From Marinobacter sediminum (lineage in GTDB: Bacteria; Pseudomonadota; Gammaproteobacteria; Pseudomonadales; Oleiphilaceae): a stretch of DNA of 64,000 nucleotides. Position 1 is the first letter of the stretch, and every line of letters starts with the position of its first letter. Positions 42,795 to 51,174 of the stretch are shown piece after piece. The notes under the pieces are model-generated. The model was not told where the DNA came from and did not search any database. It saw only the letters and a list, made by a program, of their open reading frames with translations. The position numbers were made by a program, and so were the translations under genes. The stretch is from contig NZ_JAEMQH010000001.1 of NCBI RefSeq assembly GCF_016820575.1, forward strand, positions 1,178,001-1,242,000. Reading direction: 5' to 3'.

Positions 42795-43937
42795 ATGTCA
42801 TCTCAAGATGAGCAGGAAGCGGTGCCGCCTCAACTTTTCCCAGCGAACGAAGGCGAGTTGATTCAGTGTCTGTATCAGTCGCTCCAGAATCAGGCTGGAT
42901 TCCACGATTTCCTGGCCATGTTGCAGGCCTCGGTCAACGGGTGTGCGGCACAGCTCAGTTTCATCCGGCGCAGCCCGCGCGCGATTGAGCACATCTGGTA
43001 TGCCGGATTGTCTGATGAATTCATTGACTGGTACGTCGAAAACAACATGATTGCCCACGATGCGGTGACCAATTACGCCGTCACTCAACAGCCGGGCAAT
43101 TTTCGGTCGGCGCTACCCCTGCTGGAAGACGGACCGCCCGGTGATGATTATGAGCGCTGGGAATCGGATCTGGACATGCTCGATTCCGCCTGGTTGGTGG
43201 TGGATGCCACCGATCATCACCTTATTCTCCTGACGGTGCAGCGCACGGTTGCTCAGGGGCCCTATCTTCCGGCAGAGCTTCAGGCGATGGACCGGTTGAT
43301 CCCGTTTATTCGACAAACGGTGAGCCTGGCTGAGACCTTTCATCAACACCCGGACTCGAGCAAAGCGCTATCGGCGATTATTGAGCTGCTTGCCGAGGCG
43401 GCTTTCGTGTTCAACAACCGGGGCATGCTGGTGCTGGCTAACCAGCGTGGCGAGCAGTTTTTGGCGCGGGAGCGTTGCGTCGCCCTGCGACAGGACCGGT
43501 TTACGTTTTTTGATGAGGCCACTCAAAACGCGTTCTTTCAGACCATCACGCGAGTCGGGCGTGCCGATTTCAGAGGCGATGGTTGTGATCCGGAAACTTT
43601 GGTTGTTAAGCGGCCCGGGCGCGCTCCGCTGCTGATGACCCTTCGCCCGCTCGAACACAACGATCTTTTGACTGGCGGCGTTTTGGTGACGGTGTTGGAT
43701 TCTGCGTTGAGAACCTTTCCCGATGCGGCAATGATTCGCGATTATTTCTCGCTCTCCTGGGCGGAGGCGCAGCTGTGTGAAGACCTGATCACCGGGCTGA
43801 GCCTTAAGGAGATTGCGCTTCGCCGACATAAGACCGAGGCCACGATGCGCAGCTATCTGAAGCAGGTGTTCATGAAAACCGGTCAGAGCCGGCAGGGCCA
43901 GTTGATCAGCGTCATCCTGTCGTCGCTGCTGCGGTAG
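42795..43937 (+). CDS. LuxR-type (HTH) transcriptional regulator
   Basis: A DNA-binding regulator of 380 residues. The C-terminal HTH of the LuxR/FixJ type is at about 317-380 ('FSLSWAEAQLCEDLITGLSLKEIALRRHKTEATMRSYLKQVF'). The middle (about 190-290) resembles a PAS-like sensor ('AAFVFNNRGMLVLANQRGEQFL'). The N-terminal 180 residues are of unknown fold. No receiver-domain Asp is visible, so it is not a response regulator. The ATG at 42795 has AAGGA seven bases upstream. It is flanked by two unrelated lipoprotein genes. Confidence 0.85.
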   Translation: MSSQDEQEAVPPQLFPANEGELIQCLYQSLQNQAGFHDFLAMLQASVNGCAAQLSFIRRSPRAIEHIWYAGLSDEFIDWYVENNMIAHDAVTNYAVTQQPGNFRSALPLLEDGPPGDDYERWESDLDMLDSAWLVVDATDHHLILLTVQRTVAQGPYLPAELQAMDRLIPFIRQTVSLAETFHQHPDSSKALSAIIELLAEAAFVFNNRGMLVLANQRGEQFLARERCVALRQDRFTFFDEATQNAFFQTITRVGRADFRGDGCDPETLVVKRPGRAPLLMTLRPLEHNDLLTGGVLVTVLDSALRTFPDAAMIRDYFSLSWAEAQLCEDLITGLSLKEIALRRHKTEATMRSYLKQVFMKTGQSRQGQLISVILSSLLR

Positions 43938-43940
43938 TCA

Positions 43941-43964
43941 CGAGGCTGGCTGGCGCCAGCCTCG
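43941..43964. terminator. Hairpin between luxR-type gene and lipoprotein gene
   Basis: A perfect 10-bp stem, CGAGGCTGGC / GCCAGCCTCG, with a TGGC loop. There is no T-run; it lies between two converging genes. Confidence 0.5.
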
Positions 43965-43977
43965 CAAGCCAGGTGAA

Positions 43978-45957
43978 TTAATCGGTGGTTTTAACCAGAA
44001 CTACGAGGCCGAGCTCGTCCGGATTCTGGTCGCCCTCCTTCCAGCTCAGGGTGAAAACGCCAAGGCTGGCATCCTGGTTGAAGAAGCCTTTCAGAGTTGT
44101 TGTTCCCTCTTCGTCTGTGATGGTCAGGGTGGTGGGCTCTGCGCCGCCCAGGGCCACGGCGGCGGTGGTTTCGACAGTCTCGGTGGTCACCGCGATGTTA
44201 CCGGCCAGACCGGTTTTGGCGACCTCGAAGATGGCGCCGTCAATGGTGGCCTCCGTTTCCGAGGTCATGGTCAGGAAGGTGTTGAATTTGCTGGAGGTCA
44301 TCAGAAATTGCTCACCGGCACCCAGTTTCATGGCAGTGAGCATCATGCGGTAGCGGTTGCCGGTCACGGTGGGGGCGGTGTCGGGCAATTTTACCAGCAG
44401 CGTTTTGCTGGTTTCAGCGTTGTCCTGGTCCGTACCCTCGGCTTCGGCAAAGGCCATGAAATTGAAGGTGTCGTTGATGAAGCCATCGGAGTCTGAGCCG
44501 CCGGCCGAGGTGATGTCGCCGTCAGGGGTGATTGCGATGGTCTGGTCCGGCGCTCCGGCTTCCGAGAGTAAGGCGTAGTTAGCACCTCCGGAGCTCAAGC
44601 CGATCTGATGACCGCTGACGGCTCCGTAATCGAAACCACCATTGCCATCAAACGTCATCACGTTGGTTTCCGTTGACACCTCGATGACACCGTTCTGCAT
44701 CCAGGAGCCAAGGTAAACGCGGCCAAACTGTCCAGTCAGGTCAGCGTTCTCGAACGCTGTCGGTTGGCGACTGAAGACTTCCAGCGAGCGGAACACTTCG
44801 TCACCCGCCTTCTGTTGCGGATCGACTGCATCCTTCTCACCATCGTCGTTGGTGTCCACGGTGGCGTAGCGCACGGCGGCTTCATTGGAGATCAGGAAAA
44901 ACAGTCCGGCGTCAGACACTCGCTGCAGGTTGTAGGTGTTTGCCGGGAAGCGCCAACCGTAGTCGCCATCGATTTCCTCTTCGAACTCTCCGGATATCGA
45001 CAGGATGCCGCTGTCGGTCAGGATTGCCGGGAAGCTTTCGCTGACTGTTTCTGTGCCCACATCGTAGTAAACCCCGCTCTGGTTCATAGCGGAGCCGGAC
45101 AGGCTGCCATAAGCGCTCTCTTCGCCGACGTGGGTGACCTCAACATTACCGCTGCCGGTATCGGCGAAGGTGAAGGTGCTGGCCCAAAGGTCGTTCGCGT
45201 AGGTGCCAATATCGGTGTCATCACTGTCATGCAGGCCGAACGATAAGGCGGCGCTGCGGTAGGTGCCCGCAACACTGGGCGCATTGCCTTTCTCGGAGGC
45301 TGCAACGGCGACTTCGTTTTCAACGAAATCGCCGATTTCATTCTCCAGGGTTGCGAATGCCTGCTCCAGGTCGACTGAATCCGACAAGCTGAGATCAAAC
45401 TCCTCGACCCGCCCCTCAAGCTTCACCACGTCGGCGACCAACAGCTGGTCCAGCTTGGCGCCCTGAGTAATGAACTTTTGGAGGACGAATTCGGAGACGG
45501 GCGAAATGTCGACATCCTGCTCGACCACCTGGGCTCGCAGATGGGTGCTGTTCTGGCCGGTGATTCGAACCACCAGGTTACCGGCGAGGTTAACGCCTTC
45601 GGGTAGCGTCAGCCGGTAGTCGCCGGTAACGGATGTGGTGGTGGTCGCCAATACGTTGCCAACCTGGTTGCCGTCGTTGTCCACTCGAATCAGTTCAACG
45701 GTTGCACCTTCAATCGGATCCAGGCCGGTAATGGCGGCAGCCAGCGGCGGGATGAAGAAGTTAAGCGCGAGTTCGAACGTGTTGGGTGTTTCGTAGAGGG
45801 CGACAGTGCCAGCCGGTGCTGAAGCTGTGCCAGAGATGGAGCCGTTGGAGGTGCCGGTGCCGGATGCGCTGCCGCCACCCGATGATCCGCCGCACCCAGC
45901 GAGCAGTAACGACGAGGACAGGGCGCCCAGGATTGCCACGAGTTGTACTTTTTTCAC
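43978..45957 (-). CDS. Large uncharacterised surface-type lipoprotein
   Basis: 659 residues, function unknown. The signal peptide ends in lipobox LLAGC (Cys22), followed by a Gly/Ser-rich linker of about 20 residues ('GGSSGGGSASGTGTSNGS'). A carboxypeptidase-regulatory-like beta segment is near 80-140 ('TTTSVTGDYRLTLPEGVNL'). A calcium-loop-like motif, DTNDDGEKD, is at 368-376. The rest is acidic, with Thr/Ser-rich beta repeats. The composition suggests an exposed, halophile-type surface lipoprotein. It converges with the LuxR-type gene. Its upstream region has CCCAT/ATGGG half-sites at 46011-46015 and 46033-46037. Confidence 0.8.
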   Translation of the reverse strand: MKKVQLVAILGALSSSLLLAGCGGSSGGGSASGTGTSNGSISGTASAPAGTVALYETPNTFELALNFFIPPLAAAITGLDPIEGATVELIRVDNDGNQVGNVLATTTTSVTGDYRLTLPEGVNLAGNLVVRITGQNSTHLRAQVVEQDVDISPVSEFVLQKFITQGAKLDQLLVADVVKLEGRVEEFDLSLSDSVDLEQAFATLENEIGDFVENEVAVAASEKGNAPSVAGTYRSAALSFGLHDSDDTDIGTYANDLWASTFTFADTGSGNVEVTHVGEESAYGSLSGSAMNQSGVYYDVGTETVSESFPAILTDSGILSISGEFEEEIDGDYGWRFPANTYNLQRVSDAGLFFLISNEAAVRYATVDTNDDGEKDAVDPQQKAGDEVFRSLEVFSRQPTAFENADLTGQFGRVYLGSWMQNGVIEVSTETNVMTFDGNGGFDYGAVSGHQIGLSSGGANYALLSEAGAPDQTIAITPDGDITSAGGSDSDGFINDTFNFMAFAEAEGTDQDNAETSKTLLVKLPDTAPTVTGNRYRMMLTAMKLGAGEQFLMTSSKFNTFLTMTSETEATIDGAIFEVAKTGLAGNIAVTTETVETTAAVALGGAEPTTLTITDEEGTTTLKGFFNQDASLGVFTLSWKEGDQNPDELGLVVLVKTTD

Positions 45958-46182
45958 TGAAAACTCCTTGATGAACAGCCAGTGTGGTGTCGCATGAAAC
46001 TAGCATGTGGCCCATCTGGAAAATGCCCTCATATGGGGGTAATTCGCTTGATTGGCTGCGGGGAGAAATCACCGAATTTATGTTGAAGTCCGTGCTGACG
46101 CAGGTCTGGTAGGGCTGATTGATCTGATCCAATCGGCGCCGCTTCGAGTAAGTCTCGGGACAGATTTGTGGAGGATATGGTT

Positions 46183-46425
46183 ATGAGCAGTGTTAAAGAT
46201 GATCGCCGGAAAATTCAGCGTTTCATGGGGTGGAGCGCGCTGATTCTATTCACGCCCTGGCTGCTGATTGCCGGCCTAAAGGCGGTTCAGGCGTTTCAGG
46301 GTGGGCTGCTGGACAACGCAGATTTGCGGGTGGTGCTGATTGGGGTGATCGGTGTGGTCTTCGGCGCACTGATGGTGTGGGTAATTCCATCCTGGAAAGC
46401 CCGTCGTGAGTCGCGGGGGCGCTAG
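46183..46425 (+). CDS. Small two-helix membrane protein
   Basis: 80 residues from the ATG at 46183, which has GGAGG eight bases upstream; an in-frame GTG at 46168 overlaps that ribosome site. A basic N-terminus ('KDDRRKIQR') precedes a hydrophobic helix (about 17-33, with 'ILFTPWLLIAG'). A second helix (about 49-70, 'VVLIGVIGVVFGALMVWVI') is followed by a basic tail ('KARRESRGR'). This predicts both ends in the cytoplasm. I recognise no family. It converges with the radical SAM gene. Confidence 0.7.
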   Translation: MSSVKDDRRKIQRFMGWSALILFTPWLLIAGLKAVQAFQGGLLDNADLRVVLIGVIGVVFGALMVWVIPSWKARRESRGR

Positions 46426-46451
46426 CCAGCGACCCCGGTCGGGGCCGCTGG
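46426..46451. terminator. Hairpin between the small membrane protein and kamA-like genes
   Basis: CCAGCG-A-CCCC pairs with GGGG-C-CGCTGG around GGTC. There is no T-run; it lies between converging genes. Confidence 0.45.
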
Positions 46452-46466
46452 CGGGCAGCTGGCCTA

Positions 46467-47834
46467 TCAGGCGTTGCCTTTCTTCATCTGCTCGAACTCA
46501 TCCTCAAAGAAGAACTTCTCTTCCCCGAATGCCGGCTCCAGTTCATGCAACCAGGTTGCGGTATCGCTGTACTTGGCGAAGAACGGGCGCTGAACCCAGT
46601 CTGGGTTGCGGCCTTGAAGGAAGCGCAGAACGAACACCTTCTCACCTTTGATCTCGGTGATGCCCTGGATTTCCACCTTGCCGGGACCTGCGCTCATTGA
46701 CGGGCCACGGGCGGTGCGGGCCAGGCCGCTGACCTTCTTTATGGCCTCGCGGTAGATATGGAAGGCCTCCACAAGCGGCACTTCAAAGTAGTTCTTGGCG
46801 CCGGTGTCCCGCTCTACAAACATGTAGTAGGGGATGATGCCGAGCTGCACTTCCTTCTTCCAGAGCTTGGCCCAGGCTTCGGCGTCGTCGTTCACGTGTT
46901 TGATCAGCGGGCCCTGGGCTCGAATCTCGGCACCGGTGGAGCGAATGCGGCGGATAGCCTCTTCAGCGATGTCGGTGGTGATTTCCTGCCAGTGATTGTA
47001 GTGCGCCATGATCGCCACGTGCTTGCCCCCCTCCACCAGCTTGGCGAACAGGTCGATCAGCTCTTCGGCGTCTTTATCAGTAACGAAACGGTACGGCCAG
47101 AAGGTTAGCGCCTTGGTGCCAATCCGAATGGTCTGGATGTGGTCAAACTCTGGTTCCAGGAGCGGTTCCAGATACTGCACCAGGTGCTTGGTTTTCATCA
47201 CCATCGGATCGCCGCCGGTCACCAGCAGGTCGGTCACCTCGGTGTGCTCCTGCAGGTAGCCGTGCAGCTTTTCCGCTTCGGTGCTGGCCATCTTCAGGTC
47301 TTTGTCGCCGACGAACTGCGCCCAGCGGAAACAGAAAGTGCAGTAGGAGTGGCAGGTCTGGCCCTGAGCCGGGAAGAACAGCACGGTTTCCCGGTACTTG
47401 TGTTGAACGCCGTCCAGCACTTCGCCATCCAGTTCCGGCATGTTCATTTCCATCTGCCCGGCCGGGTGCGGGTTCAGGTCGTCGCGAATTTCTTTGGCGA
47501 CCGCCTGGATTTCCTTCTTGTCGGCTCCGTCCCGGTGCAGTTTTGCCATGCGCTCGTAATGCTCGTCCTTCAGCATGGCTTTTTGTGGGAATACCAGCTG
47601 GTAAATCGGGTCGTTGGGTACCTTGTCCCAGTTGATCAGTTCGTTGATCACGTACTCGTTTACCCGGAAGGGCAGCACGCTGGCGACCACCTTCATTTCG
47701 AACAGGGTGGCCTCTGGCAGGGTGTCTTGAATGATGTCGATCTTATCGAGCTGCTTGTCGGTGTAGACCTTGAAGCGCCGCTCCTCGAATTCAGTAGTCG
47801 GAATCCGGTTGGGAAAGCTGACGATGGAGTTCAT
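46467..47834 (-). CDS. Lysine 2,3-aminomutase-like radical SAM enzyme
   Basis: A KamA-family radical SAM/PLP protein of 455 residues. The iron-sulfur site CxxxCxxC is CHSYCTFC (Cys161, 165, 168), followed by 'TGGDPMVMK'. The likely PLP lysine is Lys386 in 'SAGPGKVEIQG', comparable to the PGGGGK motif of clostridial KamA. It is longer than EpmB (about 340), which argues against the EF-P modification enzyme, and neither epmA nor the beta-lysine acetyltransferase gene ablB is adjacent. Its substrate is therefore open. A TATACT -10 on the minus strand at 47914-47919 may belong to its promoter. Confidence 0.85.
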   Translation of the reverse strand: MNSIVSFPNRIPTTEFEERRFKVYTDKQLDKIDIIQDTLPEATLFEMKVVASVLPFRVNEYVINELINWDKVPNDPIYQLVFPQKAMLKDEHYERMAKLHRDGADKKEIQAVAKEIRDDLNPHPAGQMEMNMPELDGEVLDGVQHKYRETVLFFPAQGQTCHSYCTFCFRWAQFVGDKDLKMASTEAEKLHGYLQEHTEVTDLLVTGGDPMVMKTKHLVQYLEPLLEPEFDHIQTIRIGTKALTFWPYRFVTDKDAEELIDLFAKLVEGGKHVAIMAHYNHWQEITTDIAEEAIRRIRSTGAEIRAQGPLIKHVNDDAEAWAKLWKKEVQLGIIPYYMFVERDTGAKNYFEVPLVEAFHIYREAIKKVSGLARTARGPSMSAGPGKVEIQGITEIKGEKVFVLRFLQGRNPDWVQRPFFAKYSDTATWLHELEPAFGEEKFFFEDEFEQMKKGNA

Positions 47835-48494
47835 AGGTCGCCCTCTGTGTTGTAAGCCATAAGACAGGAGGGCGGAATTGCCGCCACTCCGCTGGTTAAA
47901 AAACGGGCAGGCGAGTATACATAACTTGCTGTTTATTTTCAGGTCTAATTAAAAAAGCCAGTCCTGAACGCAGGTTAAAGATATGGCAACCCTGAACTGG
48001 CGGTAATCTTCGGCTAAAGTCATGGAAATGTCGTAAATAGCTTGGTGTGAAAAATTTAGCGTAAGAATGAATTGTGATGGATTGCCGCCCCTACGACCTT
48101 GGTCTGAATGAGGTTGTTTGATGGTCCAAAAACGGTCATTCTTCCGTAACTAACCGCAAGTTATTCCTTTAAACGGGAGAAAACACGTCGTTTGATTGAG
48201 CTTGCCAATGATAATGTAGTAAAAATACTACTTTTCGGGCGTTGTGTTCCCTCTGTGTCCAGCTCGATCGGCGGCCTCGGGCCAAAAGCCGTTATCTTTC
48301 AGGGTGATCAGACAGGCAAAGTGGTGAGGCTGTTCTATGCTTGAGGAAGGTTCAGGCACGGTTCGCCGGCGCCGCTGCTTCGCTTATACACCCATAACAA
48401 TACTCTGCAATCCATCGCAGCTTATCTACACCGCACGCGCGTGACTGCTGATCGTGGCCAGCGCGGCACTCTTTGATGCCAAGGGGAGGGTTTG
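47835..48494. other. 660-base intergenic region between kamA-like gene and aceE
   Basis: Holds the divergent promoters of the kamA-like gene and aceE. The sequence is A+T-richer than its neighbours, notably 47930-48240. No recognisable protein or tRNA was seen. A minus-strand TATACT is at 47914-47919 and a palindrome is at 48216-48231. The ribosome site GGGGAGGG of aceE is at 48483-48490. Confidence 0.6.
48216..48231. promoter_or_regulatory. Perfect palindrome upstream of aceE (candidate operator)
   Basis: GTAGTA-AAAA-TACTAC, a 16-base inverted repeat, lies 264 bases before aceE in A+T-rich DNA just downstream of GATAAT. It does not match the PdhR/GntR consensus TGGT-N3-ACCA, so the cognate regulator is unknown. 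Confidence 0.45.
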
Positions 48495-51164
48495 ATGTAC
48501 CAGGACGATGATCCCATTGAAACCAGTGAATGGCTGGACGCGCTTGAATCTCTGATCGAGCAGGAAGGCGTTGACCGGGCCAAGTATATTCTTGAGAGGC
48601 TGTCCGAGCGGGCAAGCCGGGAAGGCACCGAGCTGCCATATTCAATCACCACGCCATTCCGCAACAGCATTCCGGCTACAAAGGAAGCGCGGATGCCGGG
48701 TGATCTGTTTATGGAACGCCGTATTCGCTCGCTCATCCGCTGGAACGCCATGGCAATGGTGCTCCGGGCGAATCAGCGTCCTGGTGAGCTGGGTGGGCAC
48801 GTCTCTTCCTTCTCGTCGGCCGCCACTCTCTATGATGTTGGCTTTAACTACTTCTTCCACGGCGGTGACGAGAAGCGCGAATCCGACCTTGTTTACTTCC
48901 AGGGCCATTCATCGCCCGGCATCTACGCCCGTTCCTACCTTGAAGGTCGGTTCGAGGAAGCGCAGCTCGACAAGTACCGGGAAGAGGTTGATGGCGATGG
49001 CCTGTCCTCCTACCCCCACCCCTGGTTGATGCCGGATTACTGGCAGTTCCCCACGGTGTCGATGGGTCTGGGGCCGATTCAGGCCATTTACCAGGCCCAC
49101 GTCATGAAGTACCTGCACAGTCGCGAGCTGATCGACATGGGCGACCGGAAAGTCTGGTGCTTTGTCGGTGACGGTGAGTGTGACGAGCCGGAAACTCTGG
49201 GCTCCATTTCCATGGCCGGCCGGGAAAACCTGAGCAACCTGATCTTCGTGGTTAACTGCAACCTGCAGCGCCTTGATGGTCCGGTACGGGGTAATGGCAA
49301 GATCATCCAGGAGCTGGAAGGTATCTTCCGTGGTGCTGGCTGGAACGTGCTCAAAGTCGTCTGGGGTCGCATGTGGGATCCGCTGTTCGAGAAGGACAAA
49401 GATGGCCTGATGCAGCGCGTGATGGACGAAGCGGTCGACGGCGACCTGCAGAACTTCAAGAGCAACGGCCCGGCTTACACCCGCAAGAACTTCTTCGGCA
49501 AGTACCCGGAGCTGTCCAAGCTGGTGGAAAATTTGTCTGATGAAGACATCGGCAAGCTGAACCGGGGTGGTCACGATCCCTACAAGATCTACGCGGCCTA
49601 TCACAAGGCTGTCCACGATCACGGTAACCGTCCGACGGTCATCCTGGCGCACACCATCAAGGGTTACGGGTTCGGTACTGCCGGCGAAGCCCAGAACACC
49701 GCCCACTCGCTGAAAAAGCTGGATCTGGAACAGCTCAAGGCGTTCCGGGACCGGTTTGGCGTGCCGCTGAAAGACGAGGAACTGAAAGAGGTTCCCTACT
49801 ACCGCCCGGCGCCGGACAGCCCGGAAATGATGTACATGAAAAAGCGTCGTCAGGAGCTTGGTGGTTTCTATCCGAAGCGTCGGAAAGACTGCCAGCGTCT
49901 GGAAACGCCGCCACTGGATACCTTCAAGGCACTGCTGGAAGGCTCCAATGGTCGCGAGATCTCCACCACCATGGCGTTCGTTCGCCTGCTGACGGCGCTC
50001 ACCAAAGACAAGCGCATCGGCAAGCGGGTAGTACCGATCGTGCCAGACGAGGCGCGGACCTTCGGTATGGAAGGCATGTTCCGCCAGTTGGGCATCTACA
50101 CGTCCGAAGGCCAGAAGTACGTGCCGGAAGACCGTGAACAGATCATGTACTACAAGGAAGACAAGAAAGGTCAGATCCTTGAGGAAGGCATCAACGAAGA
50201 TGGCTCCATGGCAGCCTGGATCGCGGCGGCAACGTCGTACAGCACCAACAACTTCCCGCTGGTGCCGTTCTACATCTTCTACTCTATGTTTGGTTTCCAG
50301 CGTGTAGGCGATCTGGCCTGGGCCGCGGGCGATATCCAGGCGCGGGGCTTCCTGGTCGGTGGTACCGCCGGTCGTACCACGCTGAACGGTGAAGGCCTGC
50401 AGCACCAGGATGGCCACAGCCATATTCTGGCGCAGACCATCCCGAGCTGTAAGTCGTACGACCCGGCCTACGGCTACGAAATGGCCGTCATCATGCAGCA
50501 CGGTATCAAGGAGATGTTCGAGGACAACCAGAACGTCTACTACTACCTGACCATCGAGAACGAAAACTACGAGCAGCCGGCCATGCCGAAAGGCAAGAAG
50601 GTTGAAGACGGCATCATTAAGGGCATGTACCTGCTGGATTCGGTTGAAACCAAGGGCAAGAAGAAAGCGCCCCGGGTTCAGCTGCTGGGCGCTGGTGCAA
50701 TCCTCAACGAGGTGCGTGCTGCTGCCGAACTGCTGAAAGAAGACTTCGAGATTGCCAGTGATGTCTGGAGTGTCACCAGCTTCAACGAGCTGGCCCGTGA
50801 CGGTCAGCATGTCGACCGCTGGAACCGTCTGCACCCGGACGACTCGCCGAAGAAGGCATACATTACTGAGTGCCTGGAGAAGCAGCAGGGGCCGGTGGTG
50901 TCTTCCACGGACTACATGAAGTTGTTCTCCGAGCAGGTTCGCGCCTTCATTCCGCAGACTTTCGTTACCCTGGGTACCGATGGTTACGGTCGCAGTGATA
51001 CCCGCGAGAAGCTGCGCAGTCACTTCGAGGTTGACCGTTATCACGTGGCCGTGACCGCTCTGTCGGCACTGGCGCAGGACGGTGAAGTTAAGAAGGATGT
51101 GGTTCTCGAAGCCATGCGGAAGTACGGAATCGATCGCAACAAAACGAACCCGGTGCTGAGCTAA
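48495..51164 (+). CDS. aceE: Pyruvate dehydrogenase E1 component (homodimeric)
   Basis: Thiamine-diphosphate enzyme that decarboxylates pyruvate and acetylates the lipoyl arms of AceF. It has 889 residues, the size of the homodimeric gammaproteobacterial type. The thiamine motif starts GDGE at 225-228 and continues to 'NLIFVVNCNLQ'. The conserved 'HTIKGYGFGTAGEAQNTAHS' is near 395, and the pyrimidine domain has 'PDEARTFGMEGMFRQ'. The ATG at 48495 follows GGGGAGGG; a TTG one codon upstream is less likely. aceF follows ten bases later; lpd is not in the window. Confidence 0.98.
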   Translation: MYQDDDPIETSEWLDALESLIEQEGVDRAKYILERLSERASREGTELPYSITTPFRNSIPATKEARMPGDLFMERRIRSLIRWNAMAMVLRANQRPGELGGHVSSFSSAATLYDVGFNYFFHGGDEKRESDLVYFQGHSSPGIYARSYLEGRFEEAQLDKYREEVDGDGLSSYPHPWLMPDYWQFPTVSMGLGPIQAIYQAHVMKYLHSRELIDMGDRKVWCFVGDGECDEPETLGSISMAGRENLSNLIFVVNCNLQRLDGPVRGNGKIIQELEGIFRGAGWNVLKVVWGRMWDPLFEKDKDGLMQRVMDEAVDGDLQNFKSNGPAYTRKNFFGKYPELSKLVENLSDEDIGKLNRGGHDPYKIYAAYHKAVHDHGNRPTVILAHTIKGYGFGTAGEAQNTAHSLKKLDLEQLKAFRDRFGVPLKDEELKEVPYYRPAPDSPEMMYMKKRRQELGGFYPKRRKDCQRLETPPLDTFKALLEGSNGREISTTMAFVRLLTALTKDKRIGKRVVPIVPDEARTFGMEGMFRQLGIYTSEGQKYVPEDREQIMYYKEDKKGQILEEGINEDGSMAAWIAAATSYSTNNFPLVPFYIFYSMFGFQRVGDLAWAAGDIQARGFLVGGTAGRTTLNGEGLQHQDGHSHILAQTIPSCKSYDPAYGYEMAVIMQHGIKEMFEDNQNVYYYLTIENENYEQPAMPKGKKVEDGIIKGMYLLDSVETKGKKKAPRVQLLGAGAILNEVRAAAELLKEDFEIASDVWSVTSFNELARDGQHVDRWNRLHPDDSPKKAYITECLEKQQGPVVSSTDYMKLFSEQVRAFIPQTFVTLGTDGYGRSDTREKLRSHFEVDRYHVAVTALSALAQDGEVKKDVVLEAMRKYGIDRNKTNPVLS

Positions 51165-51174
51165 GGAGACCGCC

